Source: Rhodosorus marinus
Lineage: Eukaryota > Rhodophyta > Stylonematophyceae > Stylonematales > Stylonemataceae
Direction: 5' to 3'
DNA length: 64,000 bases
NCBI GenBank assembly: GCA_029953675.1
Contig: JAMWBK010000007.1
Span: forward strand, 1,984,001 to 2,048,000
In this document: one piece after another, positions 44,763 through 56,830 of the stretch
Numbering within the stretch: the stretch's first letter is position 1
How the letters are laid out: the number at the start of each line of letters is the position of its first letter
Notes under the pieces: generated by a model
The model's input: only the letters and a program-made list of their open reading frames with translations
The model's database searches: none
Told to the model about the DNA's origin: nothing
Program-made: the position numbers and the translations under genes

Positions 44763-47700
44763 TTATCCCTTCAGCATTTTGTCCTCGTCGATTTCAGTTT
44801 CCTCCAGGCCAATCTGTGTGGCGATCGCGTCCTCCGCAACAGAGGGGTACATCCGAGCTTCCTTTCTCCCCCAGAAGGAACATTTCTTGATGGCTTCCTT
44901 GTAGAGAGGTACCTTGTTTATCATGGAGCCGCCCGGCGCCGGTGGCTGTAACCCCGGGTGAGTATACTTACTGAAAAAGCTGTCTTGGACTTCCTTTGCC
45001 TCCTTGGATCCAATAATCTCTACAAGCGAGCCATTTTGACTAAGATCCGCATACTTGTTCTTCACGAAACCGATGTAGTACGCAGTCATAGCTATAAATA
45101 TGGCCTCAATGATGGCCTGCGCAGCCGCTTGATAGATTCCAAACACGACAACCATGGACACTTGATGGATTAGCATCGCGGCGAGCAGCCCAGTAAAACA
45201 GCCCTCATGCATAATGCCGCCGTATTGCCAGTAGCCTTTTAGAGGGTTGTACTGATGGTATGAGGTGTACATGATCTTGAACTTGCAGCAGAAGTAGCCG
45301 ATTACGAAATAAAGCGCCGTGAACACGTTGATGAGGGGCGCCATTGTCGTGTATACCGTACCAAGCAGCGTGAACAACATCGACAGTGCGTAAAACTTGA
45401 AGAAGAAAAAGTTCGCAAACATTCGATCGGCGAACCTCAGCCCCCTTTCAGTCTTCCCTCCACCAAACGCGAAGATTATCCAGCGAGTTACTACTCGTCC
45501 GGGGTCAAGCACAAGCAACGGGTAGCCGAACAGTGCGTTCAGTAGCACGTAATTCATCATGAAGACTGCTTGCTGTGGAATTCCAATAGCCAGCTGGGTG
45601 CGAGAAGAGGAACTGTCAGCCGGACCACCACCACAGGATCCATAAGGATTTCCTTCCGGGATGCCTACCTGCTGGACCAAAAGCGATGGGTTCGCAAGGA
45701 TGACATCCAACTGCTGCAAAATCGTTCCGGAAATCACCACATAAATGAAGTTGGAAAATATGAGGAAGACGTAGAAGTAGTTCCTCAGCTTGCACTCTAC
45801 TCTTGCAAGAGAGTATATTTTTTGGCGCAGGATGATCTGCCTCATCGTGAACGGGATCAGCCTCAGCAATAGAATAAGTATCAGAGGTGGGAGTACTCCC
45901 TGGACGAAAGCCAGCAACAGCGGTGACCACGTATCCACCACTCCGTTCAGGAAAGAAAAGGCTGGGACCTGTTCGAGTTTTCAAAAGAAAAAGCGCGGGT
46001 TGAGTGGACGGTGAGGTGCTATTGGAGTTGACGTGTTCAAAGCCATCGTCTATCATGCCTTTGGCGACCCTTACGTTGGCTAAATTCTCAAGGTTTCCCA
46101 GTGCCTGTATAGCAACAATCACGAGGCCCCAAAACACCGTGATCAAGATAATAGTAATGTTTCCAATGACAGTAATCGGGGCTCTCGACTTATACGAAAC
46201 GTAGAGTTTTCTCCAATTAACAGCGCCGGCATCAATCCCTGGCTCGATCCTCCACGTAGAAGTAGTCTTCCAAATCGTCAACTGCAAAGATGGATTCGCT
46301 CGTAGGTGAGGAGGACGTCCCCACAGACAACATCGGCCGGTCGAGGCCCTTTCTAGGAAAGCCCGGAATTACCTGCTGTATGACTGAACACGTCACAGAA
46401 CTTTTGAAAAGTACAATAGCGCTCAGTGTAGTCCTCATTTTGCCAGGATCTCGTTCTTCCTGCTCCTGCAGAATTTTTCTCTCCAGCTTCGCACAGTTGC
46501 TTCGGTGATGCGGTATCGACAAGACCGTTTCCTGCGGCGAGAGCCAAATCATTGAATTGCCACAATTCGATGCCCACCACCTGCGTAACCGGGAACAACG
46601 GCTCATACCTTTTTGCCGGTTTCCTTGTTTTTCACTTTCTCCGTAGGACCCTCGGGGCCTATCTTCTTCTTATTCTCACGCTTGTACTCTGCGATTTCTA
46701 CGGCCTTGACTTCCTTCATGTACTTGCCAATTTTTGCCTGCGCATGACCGCAGTTTAGCACCTTCTGAACCTCAGCAACGCAGCCAGGGGATATCTGCGA
46801 AAGAAAAGGCGTGGCGGGACCTCTGATTTAGGGACTACTAGAGGCATCACTATCGAAAAGCGAGTAACGCGTCCGGTTGCGTGCGTAACGATTCTGTGGG
46901 AAGTTACCGTGTCAAAATACTCCGTTATTGCTTTTTCGTTTCTTGCCACCTCAGGGATTTCAGTAAGTACCACTGAGAAGTTGCTTGGGATGCACCTGGT
47001 CTTGTACCTAACGCAGGGGCAACAAAGCGGAAGAAAAAGGAGTCGGAGAACGTGAGGTCCAAACCGGAAAACTGCGCTGAAGAGCTCATTGACAGAGTAG
47101 CGAAACCCAACCCCCCAGCTGCAGGGCAGAGCGATTTGGTCGGAGATCAGCTAGTTAGCACTACTTTACACAACGCATTTGATGGACTGCAAATTACCTT
47201 CTACGAAGTCGAACGTACGCTTTGTAGTCGACATAAGTGTAGTAGTAAACGATCAGTGCTGAGAAGAATTCTGCGATTAGAGTTGCCCACAATCTATTGT
47301 CTGCAGGCTGTAAATTAGCTATTGAGACAATATTTATCCCCGTCACGTATTGCGGATTATCCGGCGGCAAGTTCTTGTTCGGTCCAGTCGCATAGACGGG
47401 CATCAACAGAACCGCTGTGCCTAGCGTAAGCACTACGAACATGTAAGCCTGTGACCTAAGGAACCTCAAGAACATCACCGCGTCGACGCTATGCGTTTCT
47501 TCGAAGCCCTTCAAGCTTGCCAGGTAAGTCGGATATATCCACCCGAAAATTCCCCTCCCGGGTAGATCGTGACAGAGTATTTTATCCCCATTCCAGTCGA
47601 CCGTATCCTCGTATTTGCTGAGGAACCACCGATGATAGTAAATACGAGGAATCAACGGCCGAAGAATCTCGAATAGCAACCAGAACAGGAGCCCAGCCCC

Positions 47701-47778
47701 AGCGCCAACGATAAGGTTGAGCAACACCGACGCGCTGTCGGCGTCAATTCCATCCAAGCTACTACTGCTTGTGCTCAT
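44763..47778 (-). CDS. CSC1: CSC1/TMEM63 (DUF221) calcium-permeable channel, intron-containing paralogue
   Basis: Six exons (47778-47198, 47007-46908, 46794-46609, 46531-46373, 46281-46075, 45968-44763) joined in frame give 812 residues. All five introns are in the 5' half; the last 402 codons form a single exon. The fold is that of OSCA/CSC1 osmosensitive cation channels. It has an N-terminal helix and two further transmembrane segments, then a cytosolic RNA-recognition-like region starting RCIPSNFSVVLTEIP. Next comes the motif INW-RKLYVSYKSR, then a channel domain with GNLENLANVPAFSFLNG, GVLPPLILILLLRLIP, ISGTIL, FMMNYVLLNALFG and YTTMAPLINVFTALYFVIGYF. It aligns with the plus-strand paralogue at 51101 throughout. 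OSCA/CSC1/TMEM63 proteins are mechanically or osmotically gated channels in plasma or organelle membranes. Confidence 0.9.
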
Positions 47779-50700
47779 CTTGGACGAGAACAGAACAGCT
47801 TCTTACACGCTGTATCAAGTTTTCAAATTTTTGCCATACGTCCCACGAAAACGTTCTTTCTCTCCTCCAAACTTGCCCCTCAGCGGATCCAAATCTTCAC
47901 CCTCCTCGAACCCTTCCCACCCAATTCGCCCCATTCCGCGAGGCCTTCGATCAGACAGGAAACCATCAAAAACTTCTTCCAAAAAAAGCGCCCTGGGATT
48001 TGAATCTCGAATTTGATGGGCAGTTGATACAAACACATTTCTATTTTCTGGCGTTTGGGGTGGGTAGGATAGCGTGTGGTAGTGTGCCCAAGCCCTTGAG
48101 AAGGGAGCATTTCTACTTCCTGGCTTTTTGGGGAAGGTAGGATAGTGTGTGAGGTGTGAAGCCCAAGCCCTTGAGAGGGGAGCAGGGCATTAAGGAGTGG
48201 AACACACGCTAGAATTTACAAGGATCCATATCTAGTACGGAGCACGCTTGCTTTTGCCATGAGGTACTGCTCGCGAATGACTGCTTGTTTTATGCTTTGT
48301 GGTGAACCGAGGTAGATAGGAACTTGTTAAGTATCCGGTGGGAGATAGTGTTGAGAGGCTATCCTACTAGTGCTGAACTGAGGGGTTGAGAAACGTGATC
48401 TGCACGGAAGGGGGTTTTCGGTGGATTTTACGAATAGAAAAGCCTGTTTGTTTATCGAGCTCAACCAATCGAGGTATACGTATCGACGCTTGTTAAAGAC
48501 ACAGTGCGTGCATCATTACCAATAGAGAAAGAGCTGGCTCGTCCCAGGACAGAAGCAGTTTCGCCAAAGAAAGAATGAAGTAACGGGGGGGTGTACTGGG
48601 GAAAGTCCTCGACCGTACCAATCGGGGGACGATCGAGGGACATCGACAACCAATTCTGGAATTAGACCGGTGGCTTAGTTCTCTCCAATTGGCCTCTACT
48701 TACACATCCAGAATCTCATTGTTCACCCAAAGTATACTTCCTCGGCAACAGGAGCCACGGTACCTCCACGCCAGAAAGCCGAACTGTTCGGCAACGGGTG
48801 GGAAGCAATGTTCCAACTATTGTTCTCTACTTCAAAAGCTTACACTGCTTATGTTCGAGAGCTTTAAACACTAGAGAAGCTCGTGGACTAGAGAAGCTCG
48901 TGTAAGCGGAAAGGTCCCTCCTCAGCTTGGAAAACACTTTCTGTGATGAAAACACCTTCCGACTTTTACTCCGCCTACGTGTTTGTGGCGACACGGAAAG
49001 CTAGTTGGCAATGTAATGACCCCGCAAATCACTACCCGGAATCTTCAAGGAAACAGTCTTAAGGAAATCGCCTCGATAGACGGGCGTTTCTTTCAGCCCG
49101 ATACGCCACTCTCGAGTAAAATGGATAAATAGACTCTCCACCCTGAAAGAATCTACTAAGCTAAGCTTCTGAACGCTGGGGCGCGATTGCATCTCCACTT
49201 GACAACCCCACTCGATACCAGTCGCGGGGTGCGCTGCCCCTGGACCCACCCCTCACATTTGGTGACGTATGATGAGGTCAATGCGATATTTACAACAAAT
49301 GCACTGAACTCAGTTCTAAGCATCTAATTCTGAGTATATACTCAAATTTATCGTTACGATCACAACATAAATATTTAAAAGACATATATCTAGACTTTAG
49401 TTCTTAATAAAGGTAGTTTTTCTTTAATATATGCAAACTCTGGTGTCGTGGCGAGCAAAATCGTCCGCACTTTGGAATTGTAAGGAAAAGAAAAGAGTTT
49501 GAAATGTGGCTCTTTCCAATTGCTGAATTCATGATGAGATTGTTTTTATGCACTTTTGTCTCTGAGATCCCCGTTTTACGTCCAGTAAATACACTAGAGT
49601 TAATATTTCCGTATATTTTACGCCGAAAAAGGATCCTAGTAAGAAAAAAAGGTATATAATGTTAAAAGAAAAAAAGGTATATAATGTTAAAGGGGTATAT
49701 ATTTGTTTTTATGTACAAAACACAGGCATTGGAGCTCCGCCCAGTGTTTTTTTTTGGTCCTTAAGTAGTTTTGATCCATATCGTTTATCTATAATTGAAT
49801 TGACCTTCTGGAGCCTGTTTTATTTTTTTTTTGGTGAATTCTGAGATATCATAGCCGATCGGGGAGGATTCGTTTCTACTCTCGAATTTCCCAAAAAAGG
49901 AAAAAAACAGAGTCTTGGGGCTGGTGGAAATTGTTTTTACCTTCTACAGATGAATTTATTCAAATAAAAAGAAAAGTGAAAACATCATTTTCGTGACCTG
50001 CCCGTGCCCGTTTGCAGCTGCTTACGGTTTCCTTGAAAATATCAGATTTTTAACGGTCGTACCCCTTTTAGATTCCTGAATGAAATCTAAAGCAACCATT
50101 TTTTCTTCGGACCGTTTGAGTTGCGTATTCCTTGGTATTATGTAGATAAATATTTTCCGGCAAAAAGACGAGCTCATTCGAGTTTTTCCACCACATTAGT
50201 CTTCGTTAATTGGCCAAAAATATTATTGTTTGCTACTTAATGGCTGAAGTAGGAGGCAGGATTATTGAATTGATATATATTATGCATATAGTGCTATAAT
50301 TCTTAATATAAACATGTTTCTTCATCATGTATTGACGCAACTTTTGTGTCCAATTGATATGTTTTCAATATTTTCAAGTTGTTTCTCAGGGAAGACCATG
50401 ATCTATGATCCCCGGCATTCGAGTATGTTGTATTTCGGAAATAATAGAACGCCCTCTTCCATGAGGTTTTTGAGAAGCTTTTATGAGATTTCTTTTTTTT
50501 TGACTTTCTTTTTGTTGTTGTCTATGAAAGCGAAAATCCTAAAACGGTCCTCTCTATTGATTTTTGGAAATATGTTTCTGGCCACGAAACAAATGGGCCA
50601 TTAGGAAAAACTGGGGAACTCGGGGCTTGTTTGTAACATTGGTACCTCACTCTAAAGGTGAGAGGTCATGTGTCCCGATATTTTTTTGTAATTTTTTTAT

Positions 50701-51100
50701 CTTGGTCGTGGTGAGGTTGGTGGGTCGTGCTGACTCTTCGTAGAGTATCTTTTCTTCTTTTTTTCTGGATTTTTTTTTCTGGTGGCTCTGGTCGTTGTTA
50801 ATTATCCTATTTTTTGGGGGGGGGGGAGGTGTTGAGATTCCAATTTGTGGGGTTTCGTGAGGGGAGCTTGGTCGTTTTACGATGGCAGCAGCAGTGGCAA
50901 AACGGCAGAGTTCATAAAGGCTGAGAGCTTGGATAAGTGCTGGGCGGAAGGTGGGGAGGAGAGGAGTACTGTAAAGGAGGGAGAGGTCGATTTTTTTTGT
51001 TGGATAAGGAGGTATCATCTTTTGTGAGGGAGAGATACAATCTTGCGCCGTTGGAGGGAGCAGCTGGCTGAGCATTTGAGGGGATTGGAAGGGTCCCAAC
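47779..51100. other. Intergenic between divergent CSC1 paralogues
   Basis: No recognisable gene was found. 47780-47990 is C-rich and 50700-51100 is G-rich on the plus strand, as expected for two outward-facing promoters. Between about 49260 and 50640 the DNA is AT-rich. A 72-bp tandem duplication lies at 48036-48183. A 16-bp repeat (actagagaagctcgtg) lies at about 48872-48903. A unit of about 24 bp (aaaaaaaggtatataatgtt) is duplicated near 49645-49690. Confidence 0.5.
48036..48183. repeat. 72-bp tandem duplication
   Basis: Two copies begin catttcta at 48036 and 48108. Both contain ggtaggatag and gcccaagcccttgaga. They are moderately diverged and lie in the upstream flank of the minus-strand CSC1 gene. 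Confidence 0.8.
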
Positions 51101-53431
51101 ATGGTGGATTCAGCGACTGTGGGGCTGATTTACTCGGCCGTGATTGGAATTGTTGTTTTCCTGATATTTTGGGTACTGTTCGAGCTGTTGAGGTGTTCGA
51201 GACCGCACATCTTCCAATTCAGGAAGTGGATCCAGGACTACGAAGAAAATTTCAAGGAGTTTCGAGATGAAAATGGGGAATTTGTGAGCTATCTACCGAA
51301 CCAACCGCCCCGAGGTTGGTTCAAATGGTTTTCTACTTCCATGAAAGTGACTGATCACGAAATCCAACAGTACATAGGCTATGACGCTAGTCTATATTTG
51401 ATGTCGTTGTGGAATAAGATTATCTTCTTCAGCATACTTGCAGGGATAACGTGCATTATTCTTATACCGGTCTACGCTACGGCCCCCGGTCAAAAGGCTG
51501 CTGGAGGGGTTGCTCTTCTCTCCATGTCAAACTTGGAGACCGGCAGCGCTCGATTTTGGGCGACGTTCATTGTGGACTTCGTCCTTGCTTATATATCTAT
51601 CATATACGCCTTGATAGAGTGCCGTTCCTACGTTAAGCGCAGAGAACAGTTCAGGGCTGAGAATATTGCCGCGAATTATGCAGTTTCTGTCATGGATTTG
51701 AGGAAGGACAGGAACACCGCTGAACTAGTTCGTGAAGATTTTGAGAAGGTGCTCCCCGGAGAAGTGGATGGTGTTCAACTAACGTACGGTTCAGCGTACC
51801 TACGGAAGAGGTTCAATCTGTACAGAGCTGCTCAAAACCAAAAGGAAATAGCACAGTATCAAATTGACAATGGCAAAGACGGAAAGCGTCCGCGGCATCA
51901 TACAGTACCCTGTACATGCTGCTGCACTGGCACGGTCGACTCACAGGAATACTGGAGCGAGCAACAGGCCAAGCGTGGGGAAGAAATTGAAACAGAGCAG
52001 GAGAAGATGGACCCAAAACTTGTTAAACCTTGCGATTCAGCGATTGTTGTGTTCAAGACGAAAAAGGCTGCCTCGGTCGCAGCGCAAACCAAGCTTTTCG
52101 GGATGCCGCTGGACTCATACACTATTATGAGGCTCCAAGCGTTTAAGTCTGTACACTGGCACGGGATGCGGCTGAGCTACTTTGCGGGGCTTGGGTTTAG
52201 CATAAACCTTTGGGTCTGGCTGGCTGTTATCCTCATTTTGTGGGTGCCCATCACTACTGCGATTATGAGTTTGGCGAACTTGGAGACACTTGCCGAAATA
52301 GACGCGTTTTCATGGCTCGCAGATATTCTCAGTGCGTCGGAGGCGGTGAAGGGTCTGATTGAAGGGTTCCTTCCCCCGGTTATTACGATCGTTTTGGCCC
52401 TACTGCCGGCTATCCTTATCGTGATGTTCGCTGGGCTTGAGCGACACCCATCGCTTGAGCTGGCGCAGAACAAACAGCGGACGATGCGCTTTATTTTCCT
52501 TTTCTTCGCCTCGTTCCTGTATGTTGTGCTGGCAGGAACGGCTCTTGAGTACCTGGACATTCTTATTCAAGACCCTACGCAGATTGTGTCGTTTTTGGCA
52601 AAGGCCATTCCAGAACAGGCAACCTTCTTTTTGAATTATGTGCTGACTGCTTGCTTCATTGGGAACGCTCTCGCTCTAAGCCAAGTCGTTCGCATGATAG
52701 TGATACCCCTCTTCAAGAAACTTTTCAAGACCCCTAGACAGAGAAAGGGAGCTCAGACGTTCGGGGCGTTGTTCAACTATGTCGTGTTTTACAGTACTAC
52801 CGGACTGCTGAGTACCATCACCATCATATACTCTTCGATGGCACCGTTGATCAACGTATTTGCGGTCATATACTTCTTGCTGACGTACGTTGTTCAGAAG
52901 CACAACCTTATCTACACGCATTACTGCAACTATGAGCACGGCGGCAGTATGTTCTGGGGCAACGTACAGTGGAACTTTGTTGCCTTGTACCTGAAGACGC
53001 TGACGATGTGCGGAGTTATGGGACTCAACGAAGCGATCGGACCTGCCATCGTCTCAGCGATCAACCTGATCCCTTTGCTAGTTATGCATGTATATGTGAA
53101 CAAACGCTATGGAACCGTAGGCTGGCACGGCTCCTTGGAGATGGGCAGCGGCAAGCCTGCACGGGAGGAGGTCAATCCGAATTACGTGCCTCAATACAAG
53201 ACTCCCGAGCTCTGGAAGATTTCAGATGTTCCTCTATTGAAGGAACCCATGGACGACTTAGAAACCGAGTTTTATGATGCGGAAGAGGGCGCGCTGAAGG
53301 ACGACCTAGAGAGTCAGAAGATCGGAGAGCCAGAGTTCGAAGTTGTTGAGGAGCAACCTGCTGGAGGCGAAGAAGCTGTGGCTATGCCGGAAGAAGTAGA
53401 CGCCAATGTAGAGCAGACAACTTCAGTCTAA
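51101..53431 (+). CDS. CSC1: CSC1/TMEM63 (DUF221) calcium-permeable channel, intronless paralogue
   Basis: One uninterrupted exon encodes 776 residues. The N-terminus has a transmembrane helix (about 7-29), and two more lie near 100-125 and 150-170. A cytosolic domain (about 175-370) carries a cysteine cluster, PCTCCCTG. The motif VHWHGMRLSY replaces the usual I-x-W-x-N entry to the channel core. Core features are MSLANLETLAEIDAFSWLAD, GFLPPVITIVLALLPAIL, AGTALEYL, FFLNYVLTACF and YSSMAPLINVFAVIYFLLTY. The C-terminal 80 residues are strongly acidic. It aligns along its length with the intron-bearing gene at 44763-47778, but the sequences are well diverged. It is predicted to be a stress-gated cation channel. 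The upstream region (50820-51090) is very G-rich on the sense strand. Confidence 0.93.
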   Translation: MVDSATVGLIYSAVIGIVVFLIFWVLFELLRCSRPHIFQFRKWIQDYEENFKEFRDENGEFVSYLPNQPPRGWFKWFSTSMKVTDHEIQQYIGYDASLYLMSLWNKIIFFSILAGITCIILIPVYATAPGQKAAGGVALLSMSNLETGSARFWATFIVDFVLAYISIIYALIECRSYVKRREQFRAENIAANYAVSVMDLRKDRNTAELVREDFEKVLPGEVDGVQLTYGSAYLRKRFNLYRAAQNQKEIAQYQIDNGKDGKRPRHHTVPCTCCCTGTVDSQEYWSEQQAKRGEEIETEQEKMDPKLVKPCDSAIVVFKTKKAASVAAQTKLFGMPLDSYTIMRLQAFKSVHWHGMRLSYFAGLGFSINLWVWLAVILILWVPITTAIMSLANLETLAEIDAFSWLADILSASEAVKGLIEGFLPPVITIVLALLPAILIVMFAGLERHPSLELAQNKQRTMRFIFLFFASFLYVVLAGTALEYLDILIQDPTQIVSFLAKAIPEQATFFLNYVLTACFIGNALALSQVVRMIVIPLFKKLFKTPRQRKGAQTFGALFNYVVFYSTTGLLSTITIIYSSMAPLINVFAVIYFLLTYVVQKHNLIYTHYCNYEHGGSMFWGNVQWNFVALYLKTLTMCGVMGLNEAIGPAIVSAINLIPLLVMHVYVNKRYGTVGWHGSLEMGSGKPAREEVNPNYVPQYKTPELWKISDVPLLKEPMDDLETEFYDAEEGALKDDLESQKIGEPEFEVVEEQPAGGEEAVAMPEEVDANVEQTTSV

Positions 53432-54089
53432 TCGTATGGGTTTGAGCCATCTTGCAAGAATGCCCGGGGAATTTGCATTTGTCATGTCCAGCTTGACGCG
53501 AGCAACCAGATAGGGAAGGGGTGCTAGAACCAGTGTTGCTGTTCCCTTTTTGTTTTGTTGTAGAAAGCTCACCACCCTCTCCACGCTGTAGCGCTGACAA
53601 TGACTGACCCAGTCTACCAGATCACAGTGCAACTGGTGCGTTGAAATAAGAGGCGCTGTTGTTTTGCTGATATCGCTAGAGCGACGAAGTTGGTAGAGGA
53701 AAAGCTTTAGCCTTGTAGATCACTCTGCAACTGGTGTGTTGAAATGAGAGGCGCTGTTGTTTTGCTGATATCGCTAGAGCGAAGTTGGGTGGAAGAAAAG
53801 CTTAGCTTTGTTACTGATTTTTGTCCTTTTTTGTTTTGTTCCTATTAGTCGATGCAATGGATTACACACAGCGATCGCGGAAGGCTTTCTTACGCAACTA
53901 AACTGGTCCTCACGCAAATTCTTTTTGTCAAACCCCCCCCCACCCGGTCCCTTATTGTCAAACCCCCTACCCCCTTCATTCGGGTAGTGATTCTTTCTCG
54001 CTAGGTGCTTGAAGTGCCACTCATCCCGCACTTGCGACAGGCGAGGGGAAAGGCCAACAGATGCTTCATCATCGCGCTCGCATACGGTT
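53432..54089. other. Convergent 3' region with a 98-bp tandem duplication
   Basis: No gene was found. Two copies starting gatcac[at][gc]tgcaactggt at 53620 and 53718 share gaggcgctgttgttttgctg and atatcgctagagcga. The region lies between the stop codons of the plus-strand CSC1 gene and the DUF3598-like gene. C-runs occur at 53930-53975. Confidence 0.65.
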
Positions 54090-56213
54090 TCACTCCGGAA
54101 GCGGATCATGATCCTCTTCTCTGGTTTCTTGAGATCTGGCAGATCCAACAAACTCTCCATCAGAATTGTAGGATCTGAAAATTCGAATCCGTGTGTTCGG
54201 GTTGTCGAGTGGCATATACGTAGTGACAATGAACCATGGCTCCCGCCGGAGCAGGTTCATGGGGACATCGATAATCAGGTTCCCGGGAAGGAAAACAACT
54301 CTTCGGCCTCCCAGTCCGTTCTCAAGCAAGGGAAACTCAATACTCCGTCCGTCCTCACCCACTTTTCCGGCCAGCACGCTTTCAAATGACCCGAGGCGAA
54401 TTGATTCTATTAGGTCGCACTTACTAATACGTTCGCGATCCCTCTTCTTAGCCCGCTTTACGTTCGCGGAGTTCGATTTCTTCCGTTTTTTAGACTGCTT
54501 CACGGACGGATCTACCGTCTTAACCGAAGCAATTGCATTGGACACAAGCTCCTCCGGAAATTTTTCCTTATGCCACTTTGCGTTTCAGAAACAGACTGTA
54601 TCAGCTCTCAAAAGGGTCAGAACGCTTGAATTCTTTCGCAATACTAACCACCCCTCGGCTCTTTATTCTTGTGGTAGATCTGTGTATAGCAGCCGGAACG
54701 CAAGATATTGCCTCGCCAGACCAGGAGCCCAGAAGCTGCTCAATGCCCAAAGTTGACGATTCGACAACGTCCGTCGCAAGCGTAGTGTTGGAAGTTCTTT
54801 GAACACTAACTAGCACGGAATTGAAACCCTTCTCCCCAGAGGAAGATGAAACATTCAACCGCACGGTGAACTCATGCTCATTGAACAGGAACTCGCAGAA
54901 AAAGCTTTCGCTTTCCGTCTTCCTGAAGGAACCGGCCGAGTACGACCCGTCTGCGAAGACTACGGTCGACCGCGGGAGTTGAATCAAAGCCTCCATTTTA
55001 TCCCTGAAAGATTGAACCTTGACATCATCTTCTCTACCAGCGAGAGACTCCGTTGTAACGATATGAATAGCAGGCAGGTCCTTAACCATGGAGCTGCTCA
55101 AAGCATGGGGCTTCAGGCTTAGGGAATCCCAAATTTCGGCTTCAGTTTCGAAGCAATGTTCCGAATACCAGGACCTGCCCGTACGTGCTCCGAGCATATC
55201 GAACTCCAAAACCTGTCCCATCCATAAGCCTTGTAGCTTACTGGGTAAAACCTCACCCTGCACGATTGGGTCGACGACGACCGAGGCCTCGTTCGAGCCA
55301 TCTTCCTCACCCTCATCGAGGTTCGTATTGAATGGAAAAATCTGCTTCCTAGTGCCAGCTCTTCCGCCCCTCTTCTCCTCAGCTTCACGCCATTCTGCTA
55401 CATCATCTCGGTTCGGCTTTTCATCGAGTCCAGTCCATTCTATGGTCTCGCGGGAGTCAAGTTCTGCCAGCTCTTTTGCAGCTGCTTCCATTTTCTGCTG
55501 CGGACTCTTCTCCAAATCGCTCCATCTACAAAGTAGTTCAACAAAGTTTGTTGTGAGGAACCTTTGGTTCGACACTATCCACAGGTTTCCGCAATTCTTC
55601 TTACTTCAGAGGCCTGATCTTGCTCAGGTCCACTCGATCAATAGGAACGACATGCACGTCATCAACGGACAATGGTGGAGGGTCTTCAACTTTTGGGTAT
55701 GGGCGACGATTGATGGGATCGAATGGGAGATCCGGAGTTCTCATGTACAACAGCTCTTCCTCTGAAAAATTCTCCTCCCACAGCATGGGAACAAATCCCA
55801 TGCGCCTCAAGTCTTCTACTTCATCTTCGACGTCCTCGTCAAGGAGTTCAGAGTCGTCTTTGGGGGGTCGGACAAAGTCTTTAAATCCGAAGGATCTCCT
55901 GTGTTCTTCTAATCGCCTCAGAACATCTTAGAAAAGATTTGGAAAGAAAAACAAGAACGATCATTTGAATTTAGTCGATTGAGCCTGCGGATGTAATAAC
56001 ATGTCCCCGAGTACTTCTACCATCATCATCCACGTCGTCGGAATCATCCATCCGAGACCAGAAATCATCGTCCTCCACGTCATCTCCTTTTCCCGTTGAG
56101 TTAAACACCGGCAGAAGTCCGTACGTGCGCTCTTTCCTACTTTTACACGAGCTCCTTCTGTTTCGGAAGCCAACCCTGCCCAACAAAGTCACCTCACAAA
56201 AGCATGAAGCCAT
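54090..56213 (-). CDS. Predicted plastid protein, DUF3598-like (lipocalin-like fold)
   Basis: Four exons on the minus strand (56213-56021, 55926-55605, 55525-54649, 54575-54090) joined in frame give about 625 residues. The start MASCFCEVTLLGRVGFRNRR is hydroxylated, basic and acid-free, consistent with an organelle leader. An acidic segment follows. The repeated form GLWMGQVLEFDM, LLGSWSGEAISCVPAAIHRS and, in the last exon, RRVVFLPGNLIIDVPMNLL plus IRIFRSYNSDGEFVGS suggest the beta-barrel DUF3598 family found in cyanobacteria and plastids. Those proteins share W-x-G, LP-G...P and R-x-Y-x-x-G motifs. A lysine/arginine cluster (KQSKKRKKS...KRAKKRDRER) interrupts the last domain and is unusual. 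The last intron uses a weak acceptor (CAAAG), so that junction is the least certain. Function unknown. Confidence 0.6.
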
Positions 56214-56559
56214 CAAGAATCCCCACAGACTTGTCTCCTTCTCCAAAAAGCTGCACCCTCCCCGTCCCGAAATCTCAATAATAAACTTCCATTCCCATTT
56301 CGACTTTTAACGAAATTACAAGATCCAAACAAAACATAACATACAACTTTCAAAAACTACTAGACCTTTTCCAGGAACTTTCTAACCACGCTCACCACCC
56401 AGTCCAGGCGGCGCCTTCAGCATGACTCCCAACGAACACAATGTGATCCCAACAACTTCCTCAATCTCTTGCTCAACATCGGATTTCGGATATCAAATTT
56501 TCATTCAAAAAAGTCCCACTCAAAATATAAAACCACAATAAAAAATGCGGTGTTTCCAA

Positions 56560-56830
56560 TATACGACAAAATTTTAAGAATATATTAGATTTTGTCATGC
56601 TTCGTACGAAATAGAACCTTAGTACGATATTAGTAAAATATACTATCGAATAAACGAAGAAAACTTCTTGTACGTCGGAATTACACCCTTTGAAAAAATG
56701 TGTCCGATAAAGCACGTTTATCAGACATGTTTTTTCAATTAGTTTCGATGATATATACTGAAATTTCTTCGTTTATTAGATTTTTCAAATGATTCGGTAT
56801 TTATCGGACGTTTTATGACGGCGCGGAATA
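56560..56830. mobile_element. Putative foldback/MITE-like repeat copy
   Basis: The right end (56798-56818) is TATTTATCGGACGTTTTATG, the same terminal motif as at 16943 and 17950. Inside, aataaacgaagaaa near 56650 is matched by its complement tttcttcgtttatt near 56764. TGTCCGATAAA (56701) pairs with TTTATCAGACA a few bases on, with one mismatch. A related internal sequence (TTAGTAC...AACGAAGAAAA) occurs at about 5240-5290. Confidence 0.4.
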
